Shown piece after piece: positions 53,024 to 61,638 of a stretch of 64,000 nucleotides of DNA (the first letter of the stretch is position 1; each line of letters opens with the position of its first letter). A model generated the notes under the pieces. It was not told the DNA's origin. It ran no database searches and was given only the letters and a program-made list of their open reading frames with translations. Made by a program: the position numbers and the translations under genes. The stretch is taken from positions 744,001 to 808,000 of the forward strand of contig NZ_CP012830.1 of assembly GCF_001307155.1 (NCBI RefSeq), given 5' to 3'. Source of the stretch: Pseudomonas fluorescens (lineage in GTDB: Bacteria; Pseudomonadota; Gammaproteobacteria; Pseudomonadales; Pseudomonadaceae).

Positions 53024-54000
53024 AGCAGAGCCTTTTCGAAAATCGCCATCGAGCCGAATGGGATCAATTTTCCCAGCGGCTCGATCTGCTTGAACGCGGC
53101 AAAGCCAATGCCCTCGATGGCACCTCGTTCCCCAAAGATTACCGACGGCTGTGCCAGCACCTCGCGCTGGCACAGGAGCGCGGCTACAGCAGCTACCTGA
53201 TCGACCCCTTGCAACAGCTGGTACTGCGCGGGCACCAACAGCTTTATCGGCATCGCGGTCGGGTCGGCGCCCATCTGCTGGCCTTTGTCCTCGCCGGCTT
53301 TCCTCGACTGGTCCGTGAGCAATGGCCTTTCGTGCTGGTCTCAAGCCTGTTGTTTTTCGGCTCGCTGGTGGGCATCGGTGTGCTGGTGTACCTGTACCCC
53401 GAGTTGGTTTATAGCCTGGTCCCGGCCGGACAGGTGTCCGAGATGCAAAGCATGTACGACCCGGCAGCCGGTCACTTGGGGCGCTTGGGTGAACGCGCCG
53501 CCAGCGACGACTGGGTCATGTTCGGTTACTACATCATGCACAACATCGGCATCGCCTTTCAGACCTATGCCAGCGGATTGCTGTTTGGCCTGGGCAGCGC
53601 GTTTTTCCTGTTCTTCAACGGTTTGATGATCGGTGCGGTTGCCGGTCACCTGACGCACATCGGCTACGGGGAAAACTTCTGGTCATTCGTCGTCGGCCAT
53701 GGTGCCTTCGAACTCAGCGCCATCGCCCTGGCCGGTGCGGCCGGCCTGCAACTGGGCTGGGCGCTGATCGCCCCCGGCCGCTTGCCACGCGGTGAAGCGT
53801 TGCGCCGTGCGGCTCATAAAAGTGTCTTGATGATCTGCGGCGTCATGCTGTTTCTACTGCTTGCTGCGTTTATCGAGGCCTATTGGTCATCCCGCGCCGG
53901 ACTTGCACCGCCGATCAAATACCTGGTGGGCGCCGCCCTCTGGGTGGTGATGGCGATTTACCTAATATTTGCCGGACGTACACGCCATGCGCCTGAGTGA
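53020..54000 (+). CDS. Stage II sporulation protein M-like membrane protein
   Basis: 326 residues with a soluble N-terminus and six or so membrane helices from about 105. SpoIIM family segments include FNGLMIGAVAGHL and FVVGHGAFELSAIALAGAAG. In non-sporulating bacteria these proteins occur with MoxR and DUF58 genes; function unknown. Overlaps neighbours on both sides (ATGA with the RDD gene, 14 bp with the DUF4129 gene). Confidence 0.88.
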   Translation: MKQSLFENRHRAEWDQFSQRLDLLERGKANALDGTSFPKDYRRLCQHLALAQERGYSSYLIDPLQQLVLRGHQQLYRHRGRVGAHLLAFVLAGFPRLVREQWPFVLVSSLLFFGSLVGIGVLVYLYPELVYSLVPAGQVSEMQSMYDPAAGHLGRLGERAASDDWVMFGYYIMHNIGIAFQTYASGLLFGLGSAFFLFFNGLMIGAVAGHLTHIGYGENFWSFVVGHGAFELSAIALAGAAGLQLGWALIAPGRLPRGEALRRAAHKSVLMICGVMLFLLLAAFIEAYWSSRAGLAPPIKYLVGAALWVVMAIYLIFAGRTRHAPE

Positions 54001-55525
54001 CGCCAGCGTGGTCATCCGCCCTCGCACCACTTGGGAAGCCATGGACCTCGGCGTTCTGCTGAACCAGCAACATCGCCGCCTGCTGATGACCAGTTGGGCC
54101 ATCGTCACGCTGCCGGTGTTTGCCCTGCTGAGCCTGTTGCTGTGGGACTCGCCCTCAATGGCCGTGCTGCTGTTCTGGTGGTTGAAACCGGCGTTCGAAC
54201 GATTGCCGCTGTACATCCTCTCGAGCGCCCTGTTCGGCGAAACCCCGACCTTGAGACAGGCGCTGCGCCAATGGCCGCGACTGCTCAAACCGCAGTTGCT
54301 GGCCAGCCTGACCTGGCGGCGCTTTGGCCTGAGTCGCAGCTTCATCATGCCGGTCGTGCAACTTGAAGAACTCAACGGTCTGGCACGCCAGCAGCGCCTG
54401 GCCGTGCTGCAACAACGCGATCGCGGCGCAGCACGCTGGCTGACGCTGATTGGCGCGCATCTGGAAGCCGCCCTGTGGATCGGCCTGATGGTGCTGTTCT
54501 ATTTTTTGCTGCCAGCGCAAATCGAACTGAACTGGGACTGGCAAACGCTGATCGCTACCCCTGAACAGGACTGGCTCTGGCTGGACCACCTGATCAATGC
54601 GCTTTACGCGCTGATCCTGATCATCTGGGAACCGATCTATGTCGCCTGCGGTTTCAGCTTGTACCTGAACCGTCGTACCCGGCTCGAAGCCTGGGATATC
54701 GAACTGGTGTTTCGCCGCCTGCGCCAGCGCCTGAGCAGCGTCGCCGCCTGCCTGCTGATGCTCGGGCTACTGTGGTTGCCCGCCACGCAGCCACTCTGGG
54801 CCGCCGAACCCGCCAACGCCCCCGACAGCCCGCGCCTGCTCCAGCAACCGCTGACCAGCCAGGCCGCCAGCAACAGCATCAAGGCCATACTCGACACGCC
54901 ACCGTTCAAGAATCCGCAGACCGTCACCCACTATCGCTTTGGTAAAGAAACGCCCGATCAACCTGCCGACACGCAAACACCGGGTTGGCTCAAAGCGTTT
55001 TTCGCACTGCTCGACAGCCAGCGCTTCGCCGGTCTGGCGCAGGTCATCGAGGTGCTGCTGTGGGCGAGTGTCATCGGCGCCATCGCGTTGCTGATCTGGC
55101 GTTACCGCGACTGGCTACGGACCTTTGTCAGCCGCCATCAAAAACTGCGCCAAACGCCCGCACACCCGGCGCCGGCCCAATTATTCGGCCTTGATCTCGA
55201 TCGGGAAACCCTGCCGGACGATATCGCCGCCAGCGTCGAAAACCTCTGGTCGACCCAGCCCCGCGAAGCCCTCGGCTTGCTCTATCGGGCCTTGCTCAGC
55301 CGTTTGCTGCACGACTTCAACCTCCCGCTGAAAAGCGCCGACACCGAGGGCCAGGTGCTGGAACGGGTCCAACAGCTACAAGAACCGGCTCTGCATACCT
55401 TCAGCAGCACGTTGACAGTCCACTGGCAGAACATGGCCTATGGGCATCGCTTGCCACCGGCACACCTGCAACAGGAACTGTGTGACGGCTGGCGGGCGTT
55501 GTTCGGCCCGGGAGCTTCGCGTTGA
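53987..55525 (+). CDS. DUF4129 domain membrane protein
   Basis: 512 residues. Membrane helices at about 36-75, 160-180 and 205-225, then one near 360-378 before a C-terminal cytoplasmic DUF4129 domain (REALGLLYRALLSRL and later WQNMAYGHRLP). ATG 53987 lies inside the end of the SpoIIM gene. Part of the MoxR-operon. I cannot assign a biochemical role. Confidence 0.8.
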   Translation: MRLSDASVVIRPRTTWEAMDLGVLLNQQHRRLLMTSWAIVTLPVFALLSLLLWDSPSMAVLLFWWLKPAFERLPLYILSSALFGETPTLRQALRQWPRLLKPQLLASLTWRRFGLSRSFIMPVVQLEELNGLARQQRLAVLQQRDRGAARWLTLIGAHLEAALWIGLMVLFYFLLPAQIELNWDWQTLIATPEQDWLWLDHLINALYALILIIWEPIYVACGFSLYLNRRTRLEAWDIELVFRRLRQRLSSVAACLLMLGLLWLPATQPLWAAEPANAPDSPRLLQQPLTSQAASNSIKAILDTPPFKNPQTVTHYRFGKETPDQPADTQTPGWLKAFFALLDSQRFAGLAQVIEVLLWASVIGAIALLIWRYRDWLRTFVSRHQKLRQTPAHPAPAQLFGLDLDRETLPDDIAASVENLWSTQPREALGLLYRALLSRLLHDFNLPLKSADTEGQVLERVQQLQEPALHTFSSTLTVHWQNMAYGHRLPPAHLQQELCDGWRALFGPGASR

Positions 55526-56679
55526 ATCGGCGCCTGATCCCTGGCCTGCTGATTGCCGGGCTGCTCGCTGCATTGGCTGTTTATCTGTACCAGCAGGCAA
55601 CGCCCTATCAGGAAGTCATCGACCACGGCCCTTCCCCTGAAGCCCGAGCCAATCCGTATCTGGCAGCCGAACACTTTTTGCGCCAACAAGGGCTGACCGT
55701 GACTCACGCCAACAGCCTCGACATCCTGCCGTATCTGGAACCGCATCAACAGAGCCTGTTACTGCTCGGTGATCGCGCCAACATGACCCCGCGCCAGGCC
55801 GATCAGCTGCTGAACTGGACCCGTGCCGGTGGACGTCTGCTGTTTGTGGCCGAAGCCCTGTGGAATGAAAAAACCGGCAAGAGCGGCGACCTGCTGCTCG
55901 ACCGGGTGCAACTGCATCAATCCATGAGCAAGGATCTTGGCAACCCACCACCCGATGCCAAAGCAGACCCTTACCCGAACCTGACCAAACTCTATCTCGA
56001 AGACGAAGACGCTCCGGCCTACGCCAGTTTCGATCCGCAGTTCCATCTCGAAGACCCGAAAGACCTCGCGCAGTCCTGGGCCAACAGCGCGCTGGCCACC
56101 CACATGATGCAACTCGGTTACGGCCTGGGTTCCATCACGGTAGTCACTGACGCCGAATTGTGGAAAACCCCGAACATCGGCCGATACGACAATGCCTGGC
56201 TGCTTTGGTATCTGTATTCAGACACGGGCGTGACCCTGCTCTACACGATTGATCACGAGAACCTGCTGACCTTGCTGCTGCGTTATTTCCCGCAGGCACT
56301 GGTGGCGCTCGTCGCGTTGATCGGCCTGTGGATCTGGCATGTCGGGTTACGTCAGGGCCCCGCGCAGGCACCGGCACCCAAAGCCCGTCGGCAACTTCAG
56401 GAGCATTTGCGTGCCAGTGCAGACTTCATGCTGCGGCGCAACGGTCAGCACAGCCTGCTGCTGGCTCTGCAACACGATGTGCTGCGCCGCGCCCGACACC
56501 GTCACCCAGGCTTCGAACAACTCGGCGTTGCCGAACAATGGCAGGTGCTCGCGCGCCTGACCGGCCAACCGACCCGCGCCATCAGCCAGGCACTCAGCCC
56601 ACGGCCCGAACAGCGGCTCTCCAGCGCTGAGTTCAGCCGTCAGGTCGCCCACCTGCAAACCCTCAGGAATGCCTTATGA
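55522..56679 (+). CDS. DUF4350 domain protein
   Basis: 385 residues. An N-terminal anchor helix (about 5-23) is followed by a GATase-like periplasmic domain with LLLLGDRANMTPRQADQLL, and another helix near 255-273. The start is a TTG at 55522 overlapping the previous stop (TTGA), with GGGAG seven bases upstream. Occurs with MoxR and DUF58 genes in the genus. Confidence 0.82.
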   Translation: MNRRLIPGLLIAGLLAALAVYLYQQATPYQEVIDHGPSPEARANPYLAAEHFLRQQGLTVTHANSLDILPYLEPHQQSLLLLGDRANMTPRQADQLLNWTRAGGRLLFVAEALWNEKTGKSGDLLLDRVQLHQSMSKDLGNPPPDAKADPYPNLTKLYLEDEDAPAYASFDPQFHLEDPKDLAQSWANSALATHMMQLGYGLGSITVVTDAELWKTPNIGRYDNAWLLWYLYSDTGVTLLYTIDHENLLTLLLRYFPQALVALVALIGLWIWHVGLRQGPAQAPAPKARRQLQEHLRASADFMLRRNGQHSLLLALQHDVLRRARHRHPGFEQLGVAEQWQVLARLTGQPTRAISQALSPRPEQRLSSAEFSRQVAHLQTLRNAL

Positions 56680-57677
56680 ATGACTCCACCGAACCTGCCG
56701 GCCTGACCCATGCCGCCCAACAACGCCAGCGCGCCAGCCAACTGGCGCAAGCCGTGCGCCTTGAATTGCAGAAGGCCGTCATCGGCCAGGACACGGTGAT
56801 TGACGATGTGCTTACCGCGCTGATTGCCGGTGGCCATGTGCTGCTCGAAGGTGTTCCGGGGCTAGGCAAAACCTTGCTGGTGCGTGCCCTGGCCCGCTGT
56901 TTCGGTGGCGAGTTTGCGCGCATTCAATTCACCCCGGACCTGATGCCCAGCGATGTCACCGGGCATGCGGTGTACGACCTGCAAACCGAGCAGTTCAAAC
57001 TGCGCAAAGGCCCGCTGTTCACCAACCTGCTGCTGGCCGACGAAATCAACCGCGCACCGGCGAAAACCCAGGCTGCGCTGCTCGAAGCCATGCAGGAACG
57101 CCAGGTCACCCTTGAAGGCCGCGCCCTGCCCATCGCACAACCGTTCATGGTGCTGGCGACGCAAAACCCCATCGAACAGGAAGGTACTTATCCGCTGCCC
57201 GAAGCGGAGCTCGACCGTTTTATGCTCAAGGTGCGCATGGACTACCCGGATGCTGCTCAGGAGCTGAACATGGTCCGTCAGGTCAGCCGCTCGACACGCG
57301 CCGACATGCTCGATGTACAACCGCTGCGCACCGTCCTGCAAGCCAAGGATGTACTGGCCTTGCAGCGAATCGCCAGCGACCTGCCACTGGATGAACAGGT
57401 GCTGGACTATGCCGTGCGCCTGGCGCGCACCACCCGCAACTGGCCCGGTCTGACCCTCGGTGCCGGCCCACGGGCAACGATTGCCCTGGTGCGGGTCGCA
57501 CGGGCACGGGCGCTGCTGCGCGGTGGCGAGTTCGTGATTCCGGATGACATCAAAGGCTGCGCGCTGGCCGTGTTACGCCATCGCGTGCGCATCGCCCCGG
57601 AACTGGACATCGAAGGTCTGGAGGTCGACCAGGTGCTCAGGCAACTGCTCGATCAGGTTCCGGCGCCAAGGATATGA
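56676..57677 (+). CDS. MoxR family AAA+ ATPase
   Basis: 333 residues. Walker A GVPGLGKT is at 59-66, Walker B LLLADEINR follows, then ATQNPIEQEGTYPLPEAELDRF. MoxR ATPases act as chaperones that load cofactors or ions into VWA/DUF58 partners. The ATG overlaps the stop of the DUF4350 gene. The DUF58 gene follows 212 bp later, after a REPIN. Confidence 0.95.
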   Translation: MNDSTEPAGLTHAAQQRQRASQLAQAVRLELQKAVIGQDTVIDDVLTALIAGGHVLLEGVPGLGKTLLVRALARCFGGEFARIQFTPDLMPSDVTGHAVYDLQTEQFKLRKGPLFTNLLLADEINRAPAKTQAALLEAMQERQVTLEGRALPIAQPFMVLATQNPIEQEGTYPLPEAELDRFMLKVRMDYPDAAQELNMVRQVSRSTRADMLDVQPLRTVLQAKDVLALQRIASDLPLDEQVLDYAVRLARTTRNWPGLTLGAGPRATIALVRVARARALLRGGEFVIPDDIKGCALAVLRHRVRIAPELDIEGLEVDQVLRQLLDQVPAPRI

Positions 57678-57705
57678 GTATTGCTATTTTGCTGACACCC
57701 CCCCC

Positions 57706-57836
57706 TGTGGCGAGGGAGCTTGCTCCCGCTCGAGCGCGAAGCGCTCGCAATCAAGCTAATACGCAATACCTGAAAAAAACCGCGGCAGGTTTCAGGACTG
57801 CTGCGCAGCCCAGCGGGAGCAAGCTCCCTCGCCACA
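57706..57836. repeat. REP doublet splitting moxR and the DUF58 gene
   Basis: Arms GTGGCGAGGGAGCTTGCTCC (57707-) and its inverted complement ending at 57835, between genes that otherwise form one tightly overlapping operon. Confidence 0.82.
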
Positions 57837-57889
57837 ATTCGTATGCCTTTCAAGCAGGTGGGTGACCCTATGACCAGGAGCCCCACACC

Positions 57890-59221
57890 ATGAAACCCAC
57901 TCGCCTCTTGCTGATCTGGCTGGCCGCCCTGCTAGGCCTGAGCATCGTGCTCGGTACATTAAGGGCGCTGGGTTTCAGCGTTGCACCGAGCCTGCTGTCG
58001 ATCAACTGGGGCTTGCTGCTGGCGCTTCTGTTGCTGGCGCTGCTCGATGCCGTCCGGCTGATGCGCCTGCCGTCACCCGGCGTGCACCGTCAGATGCCCG
58101 GTAGCCTCGCGCTCGGGCGCTGGAGTGACGTCCATGTGGAGATTACGCACGACTATTCTCAGCCACTGAACGTGCAACTGTTCGACCATGTCCCCGACGG
58201 CCTGAGCTTCGAACACCTGCCACAATCGGTCGAACTGCAACCCGGCCAGCACAGCCTGATCAGTTATCGCCTGCGCCCTCTGCGGCGTGGCCATTTCAGC
58301 TTCGGGCGCTGCGAAATCAACCTGCCCAGCCCCTTCGGTTTATGGTCCGCCCGGCGCTATCTGAACGTCACCGACAGCACCCGCGTCTACCCGGATTTCG
58401 CCCGTCTGTACGGTGCGCAATTGCTGGCCGTCGACAACTGGCTGAGCCAGCTCGGTGTGCGCCAGCGGCAACGTCGCGGGTTGGGTCTGGAGTTTCATCA
58501 ACTGCGTGAGTTTCGCGAAGGCGACAGCCTGCGCCAGATCGACTGGAAAGCCACCGCCCGCCAACGCACACCGATTGCCCGTGAGTACCAGGACGAGCGC
58601 GACCAGCAGATCATCTTCCTGCTCGACTGCGGCCGCCAAATGCGCAGCCTGGACGGTGAACTGGCGCATTTCGACCATGCGCTCAATGCCTGCCTGCTGC
58701 TCAGCTACGTGGCGTTACGTCAGGGCGATGCCGTGGGTCTTTGCACCTTCGCGGGCGATCAACCACGCTACCTCGCCCCGGTCAAAGGTACTGGCCAACT
58801 CAATGTGTTGCTCAACACCGTCTACGACCTGGACAGCAGCCAACGCCCGGCCGACTACCAGGCCGCCGCCAGCCAATTGCTGGCCCGTCAAAAACGTCGG
58901 GCGCTGGTGGTGCTGATCACCAACCTGCGTGATGAAGACGATGACGAATTGCTCAGCACGGTCAAACGCATCGGCCGCCAACATCGAGTGTTGGTGGCGA
59001 GTTTGCGCGAAGGAATACTCGATCAGTTGCGGCAGTCCCCCGTGCAAACCCTGGATGAAGCCCTGGCTTACTGCGGCACGGTGGATTATTTGAATGCCCG
59101 GACCGAACTCCATGAACGGTTGAGCGCTCATGGAGTGCCGGTGCTGGATGTGCGGCCCAGTGAACTGGGCTCGGAGTTGGTGACGCGGTATTTGAGCTGG
59201 AAAAAAGCCGGAGTGCTCTAA
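57890..59221 (+). CDS. DUF58 domain protein (MoxR partner)
   Basis: 443 residues. Two membrane helices at about 8-30 and 38-58, an immunoglobulin-like region, then the DUF58 core with REFREGDSLRQIDWKATAR and a VWA-like fold (IIFLLDCGRQMRSLDGE). In MoxR/DUF58 pairs the ATPase is thought to act on this protein. ATG 57890 has an AGGAG site (CCAGGAGCC). Last gene of the operon. Confidence 0.9.
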   Translation: MKPTRLLLIWLAALLGLSIVLGTLRALGFSVAPSLLSINWGLLLALLLLALLDAVRLMRLPSPGVHRQMPGSLALGRWSDVHVEITHDYSQPLNVQLFDHVPDGLSFEHLPQSVELQPGQHSLISYRLRPLRRGHFSFGRCEINLPSPFGLWSARRYLNVTDSTRVYPDFARLYGAQLLAVDNWLSQLGVRQRQRRGLGLEFHQLREFREGDSLRQIDWKATARQRTPIAREYQDERDQQIIFLLDCGRQMRSLDGELAHFDHALNACLLLSYVALRQGDAVGLCTFAGDQPRYLAPVKGTGQLNVLLNTVYDLDSSQRPADYQAAASQLLARQKRRALVVLITNLRDEDDDELLSTVKRIGRQHRVLVASLREGILDQLRQSPVQTLDEALAYCGTVDYLNARTELHERLSAHGVPVLDVRPSELGSELVTRYLSWKKAGVL

Positions 59222-59566
59222 AAATCTCACCACAATCACATCACCGGCCTGAGGCTACAAATCCTTGCGCCGCAGCCTACACATCCGCCAGAATCCGCCG
59301 GCTTGTGCACCTTGTTCGCCACGGCTAACGTGAGTCCTATCGCTGCCCATCAGCGATCGGGTTTAGTCGCTCGGAGGTTACACGTAGGTGCACTGCGCTC
59401 CAGATGGTCAGGTATTCCCTATCCCTGAACGTTATGGTGGCTGTGCGCAGGGCGCCCTCGGGCGCGCCGGTTTTTCGTGTTTCCTCCCGGTCGACTAACC
59501 TGCGTTCAGCCGCCACCCCTCGTTTAGTCGCGAGTCGGTGGCAGTCCCACTCAAGGAAACAACAGA
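59222..59566 (+). ncRNA. Structured leader with direct repeats upstream of the DUF6124 gene (candidate)
   Basis: A perfect hairpin ATCGCTG/CAGCGAT (59339-59357) is followed at once by GTTTAGTCGC (59361-59370), which is repeated directly at 59522-59531. Between them lie a TCAGG/CCTGA stem (59408-59428) and a long stem GGTGGCTGTGCGCAG (59436-59450) with CTGCGTTCAGCCGCCACC (59500-59517). That stem encloses a terminator-like hairpin GCGCC/GGCGC followed by GCCGGTTTTT (59452-59475), and CGACTAACC (59492-59500), an inverted version of the direct repeat. I call it a candidate structured RNA or recombination-site-like element; no gene is supported. Confidence 0.4.
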
Positions 59567-59956
59567 ATGTTCAAAGCCACTCCGAATCCCCCCGAATACG
59601 ACAACGTTTCCCCCTACGACTCCCCCGACTCGAAAAAGCTCCACGCCGCCGCGCACAAAGCGCTGGACCACTACCTCAAACCCGGCACCGGCAACCCACG
59701 TGACTATGAACGGCGCTCACTGAAGTTCTTCGCCGTGCTCCCCGACATCAACAACGAAGCCTTGATGGCCTACACCTACGAGACGTTCTGCTCGGTGAGC
59801 ACATTGATCCTCGACCTGTCCGACGACCTGGAAGACAAGCACCGCAACCTGGCGCTGGCGATCCATCAATTGACCGAGCACGGGTTGTTGGTGGTGGAGA
59901 AGGCGCTGGACAACGAGCACCCGATCCAGCCGATCGAATACGGGCTTCAGCTGTAA
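59567..59956 (+). CDS. DUF6124 family protein
   Basis: 129 residues. Starts MFKATPNPPEYDNVSPY, a proline/aspartate-rich beginning typical of the Pseudomonas DUF6124 family, then a mostly helical body (KKLHAAAHKALDHYL, then LILDLSDDLEDKHRN). Function unknown. The ribosome-binding site is AAGGAAACAACAGA. Preceded by the structured leader; convergent with the PilZ gene, 22 bp apart. Confidence 0.8.
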   Translation: MFKATPNPPEYDNVSPYDSPDSKKLHAAAHKALDHYLKPGTGNPRDYERRSLKFFAVLPDINNEALMAYTYETFCSVSTLILDLSDDLEDKHRNLALAIHQLTEHGLLVVEKALDNEHPIQPIEYGLQL

Positions 59957-59978
59957 CGCGCGTCTGTAGGAGGGGGAG

Positions 59979-60350
59979 TTAAACCGAAGCCGGCACCGGA
60001 TAAAAACTGAAGTACTGGTGCAAGGCGCTCACCAGTTGCCCGTATTCAGGCGGTGCACGTTGCACCTCGAAACCGGCGTCGTAATGCTGAGGAGTGGCGT
60101 CTTCATGGCACCACAAGCAAATGGCGCGCAGGTCGATGACCTGCAACAGCCCCTCGCTGGCGGGAATTTTCAGGCGCAGGTCAAACGCTGCGCCAACCAT
60201 CATCGGCAACAGGCTGATAAGCATCAGGCCGTCTTCGGAAACATTGCCGAGAAAACCGATGGGTTTGTCGGTGACGCTGTTGAACACCCTCAGAAAACAC
60301 GGCAGTTGATGCCGCTCGATCCGGCGGTCAGTGAACAGGCTGTTTATCAC
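59979..60350 (-). CDS. PilZ domain protein
   Basis: 123 residues. The c-di-GMP motifs are both present: RxxxR as R9-R10-I-E-R13 and N-x-S-x-x-G in GNVSEDGL. PilZ proteins pass cyclic di-GMP signals to motility or exopolysaccharide systems. A GTG start at 60350 with AAGGGG seven bases upstream. It stands alone as a stand-alone PilZ without another domain. Confidence 0.82.
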   Translation of the reverse strand: MINSLFTDRRIERHQLPCFLRVFNSVTDKPIGFLGNVSEDGLMLISLLPMMVGAAFDLRLKIPASEGLLQVIDLRAICLWCHEDATPQHYDAGFEVQRAPPEYGQLVSALHQYFSFYPVPASV

Positions 60351-60547
60351 GATTAAGCCCCTTGAGCAGGGTCGTACTCATACTTCGGAACGTACCTGCC
60401 AGACAGGAGCGCTCTCCCCGATCCCGGTGCGAACGTCATTGTTGTGCATTCGCCTCACCGCCGCCGATCACAGGGATTAACGTGATTTAGGTTGAACATT
60501 CTAAAACGCGCTAATCGAAGATTAGCTCAAGGCTGGCACGTACACCG

Positions 60548-60582
60548 CCAAAAGATCGGGCCGCGTTCGGACGATCTTTTGG
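60548..60582 (-). terminator. Stem-loop terminator of the TPR lipoprotein gene
   Basis: CCAAAAGATCG and CGATCTTTTGG pair as an 11-bp stem, about 10 bp after the minus-strand stop at 60592. Confidence 0.75.
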
Positions 60583-60591
60583 GGTTAAAAC

Positions 60592-60966
60592 TTACAAAGG
60601 CGCGGGAATGGCTTTGGCGCTGCTGCGCGGTGGATACCAACCCAGCGACTGCAAGGTTTCCAGCCGCGCGCGGGCACGGTACGCGTACTCGTTGTCCGGG
60701 TACTGGGCGATGATGAACTGGTAAGTCTGGGCCGCATCGACATAGAGCTTCTGACGTTCCAGGCACTGGCCGCGCAGCATCGACACTTCCGGCTGTATAT
60801 AGCGCCGCGCCCGGCTGTTGCGATCGACCTGGGACAATTCGAGCATCGCGTCCTCGCAATTGCCTCGGTCATAAGCGCGGTAGGCGTTGTTCAAATGATG
60901 GTCCATCGACCAACGGGTGCAACCCGTAGCACTGAGGGCAAGGGCGGCAATGAGCACGAATCGCAT
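60592..60966 (-). CDS. TPR repeat lipoprotein
   Basis: 124 residues. Lipobox LSATGC with the lipidated C16. The mature part contains tetratricopeptide-like helices (LNNAYRAYDRGNCEDAMLEL, then KLYVDAAQTYQFIIAQYPDN). Probably an outer- or inner-membrane lipoprotein with an adaptor role; no named function. ATG 60966 with AGGAGAA upstream. Confidence 0.85.
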   Translation of the reverse strand: MRFVLIAALALSATGCTRWSMDHHLNNAYRAYDRGNCEDAMLELSQVDRNSRARRYIQPEVSMLRGQCLERQKLYVDAAQTYQFIIAQYPDNEYAYRARARLETLQSLGWYPPRSSAKAIPAPL

Positions 60967-61033
60967 GGGGGTTCTCCTGTCTTGTGCTCTGTATCGACCC
61001 GTTGGTGAAAATCTTCAATCACCGGATCAAGCG

Positions 61034-61072
61034 AAAAAAGCCCACTGAGCCGCCAAGGCTCAGTGGGCTTTT
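61034..61072 (-). terminator. Intrinsic terminator between the Ig-like gene and the lipoprotein gene
   Basis: AAGCCCACTGAGCC and GGCTCAGTGGGCTT form a 14-bp stem; on the minus strand a T-run follows, ending the gene at 61094. Confidence 0.9.
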
Positions 61073-61093
61073 GAATACAGGAAAATGTGCCGG

Positions 61094-61393
61094 TCAGTCG
61101 ACCTTGAATGTTCGAACCGATGACCAAGGCGAAACGACACCGTTAAGCATCTGCTGTGCCTGAATCTTATGCACACCTTGGGGCAGGTCTTCACCAAAAG
61201 TACCCGCCCAACGACCGTCCGCCGCAGCCGCGACGACTTTCAAAAACCAATGGTTGTGGTCGCCTGCCTTGGCAATAGTAACGACGGCGCCTGCCTTAGC
61301 GGTTCCCGATACCTTGACCTTGTTTTGCTCTGTTGCGCCCTCTGCCGGTTGCACGATTACCGGAATAATCAGCACCTGGGTGTCCGTGGTCAT
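61094..61393 (-). CDS. Small Ig-like / adhesin-type hypothetical protein
   Basis: 99 residues. MTTDTQVLIIPVIVQPAEG begins a beta-rich sequence with alternation typical of bacterial Ig-like domains (VSGTAKAGAVVTIAKAG, then GTFGEDLPQGVHKIQA). No signal peptide. ATG 61393 has CAAGGAGATGACAAC upstream, so the frame to 61444 is not used. A single Ig-like domain without export signal is unusual; it may be a fragment of a repeat adhesin or a small cytoplasmic protein. Confidence 0.7.
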   Translation of the reverse strand: MTTDTQVLIIPVIVQPAEGATEQNKVKVSGTAKAGAVVTIAKAGDHNHWFLKVVAAAADGRWAGTFGEDLPQGVHKIQAQQMLNGVVSPWSSVRTFKVD

Positions 61394-61638
61394 GTTGTCA
61401 TCTCCTTGACTCGTCACCTTTTGACGAGCCTCCAGAGCATTCAACCCCGCCCCCTAATGCCTGCCTACCTGCTAAAACCAACAGCGCCGACAAACGGCAG
61501 GTGCTTATCAATGGACGGATCCGAAAATTTTCAGGAATGTTCGTTTAAAGAAACAAATGAAAAGTAGTGCAAACGAACAATGACTACAGCATCGGACCAT
61601 AGTAGCCTCACCCAGCGCTTGAACTCAGGAGTCTTTGC

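Noticed and set aside
60492..60713. Short plus-strand frame opposite the TPR lipoprotein gene
   Set aside because: It runs through the terminator stem and into the lipoprotein gene on the other strand; no ribosome-binding site.
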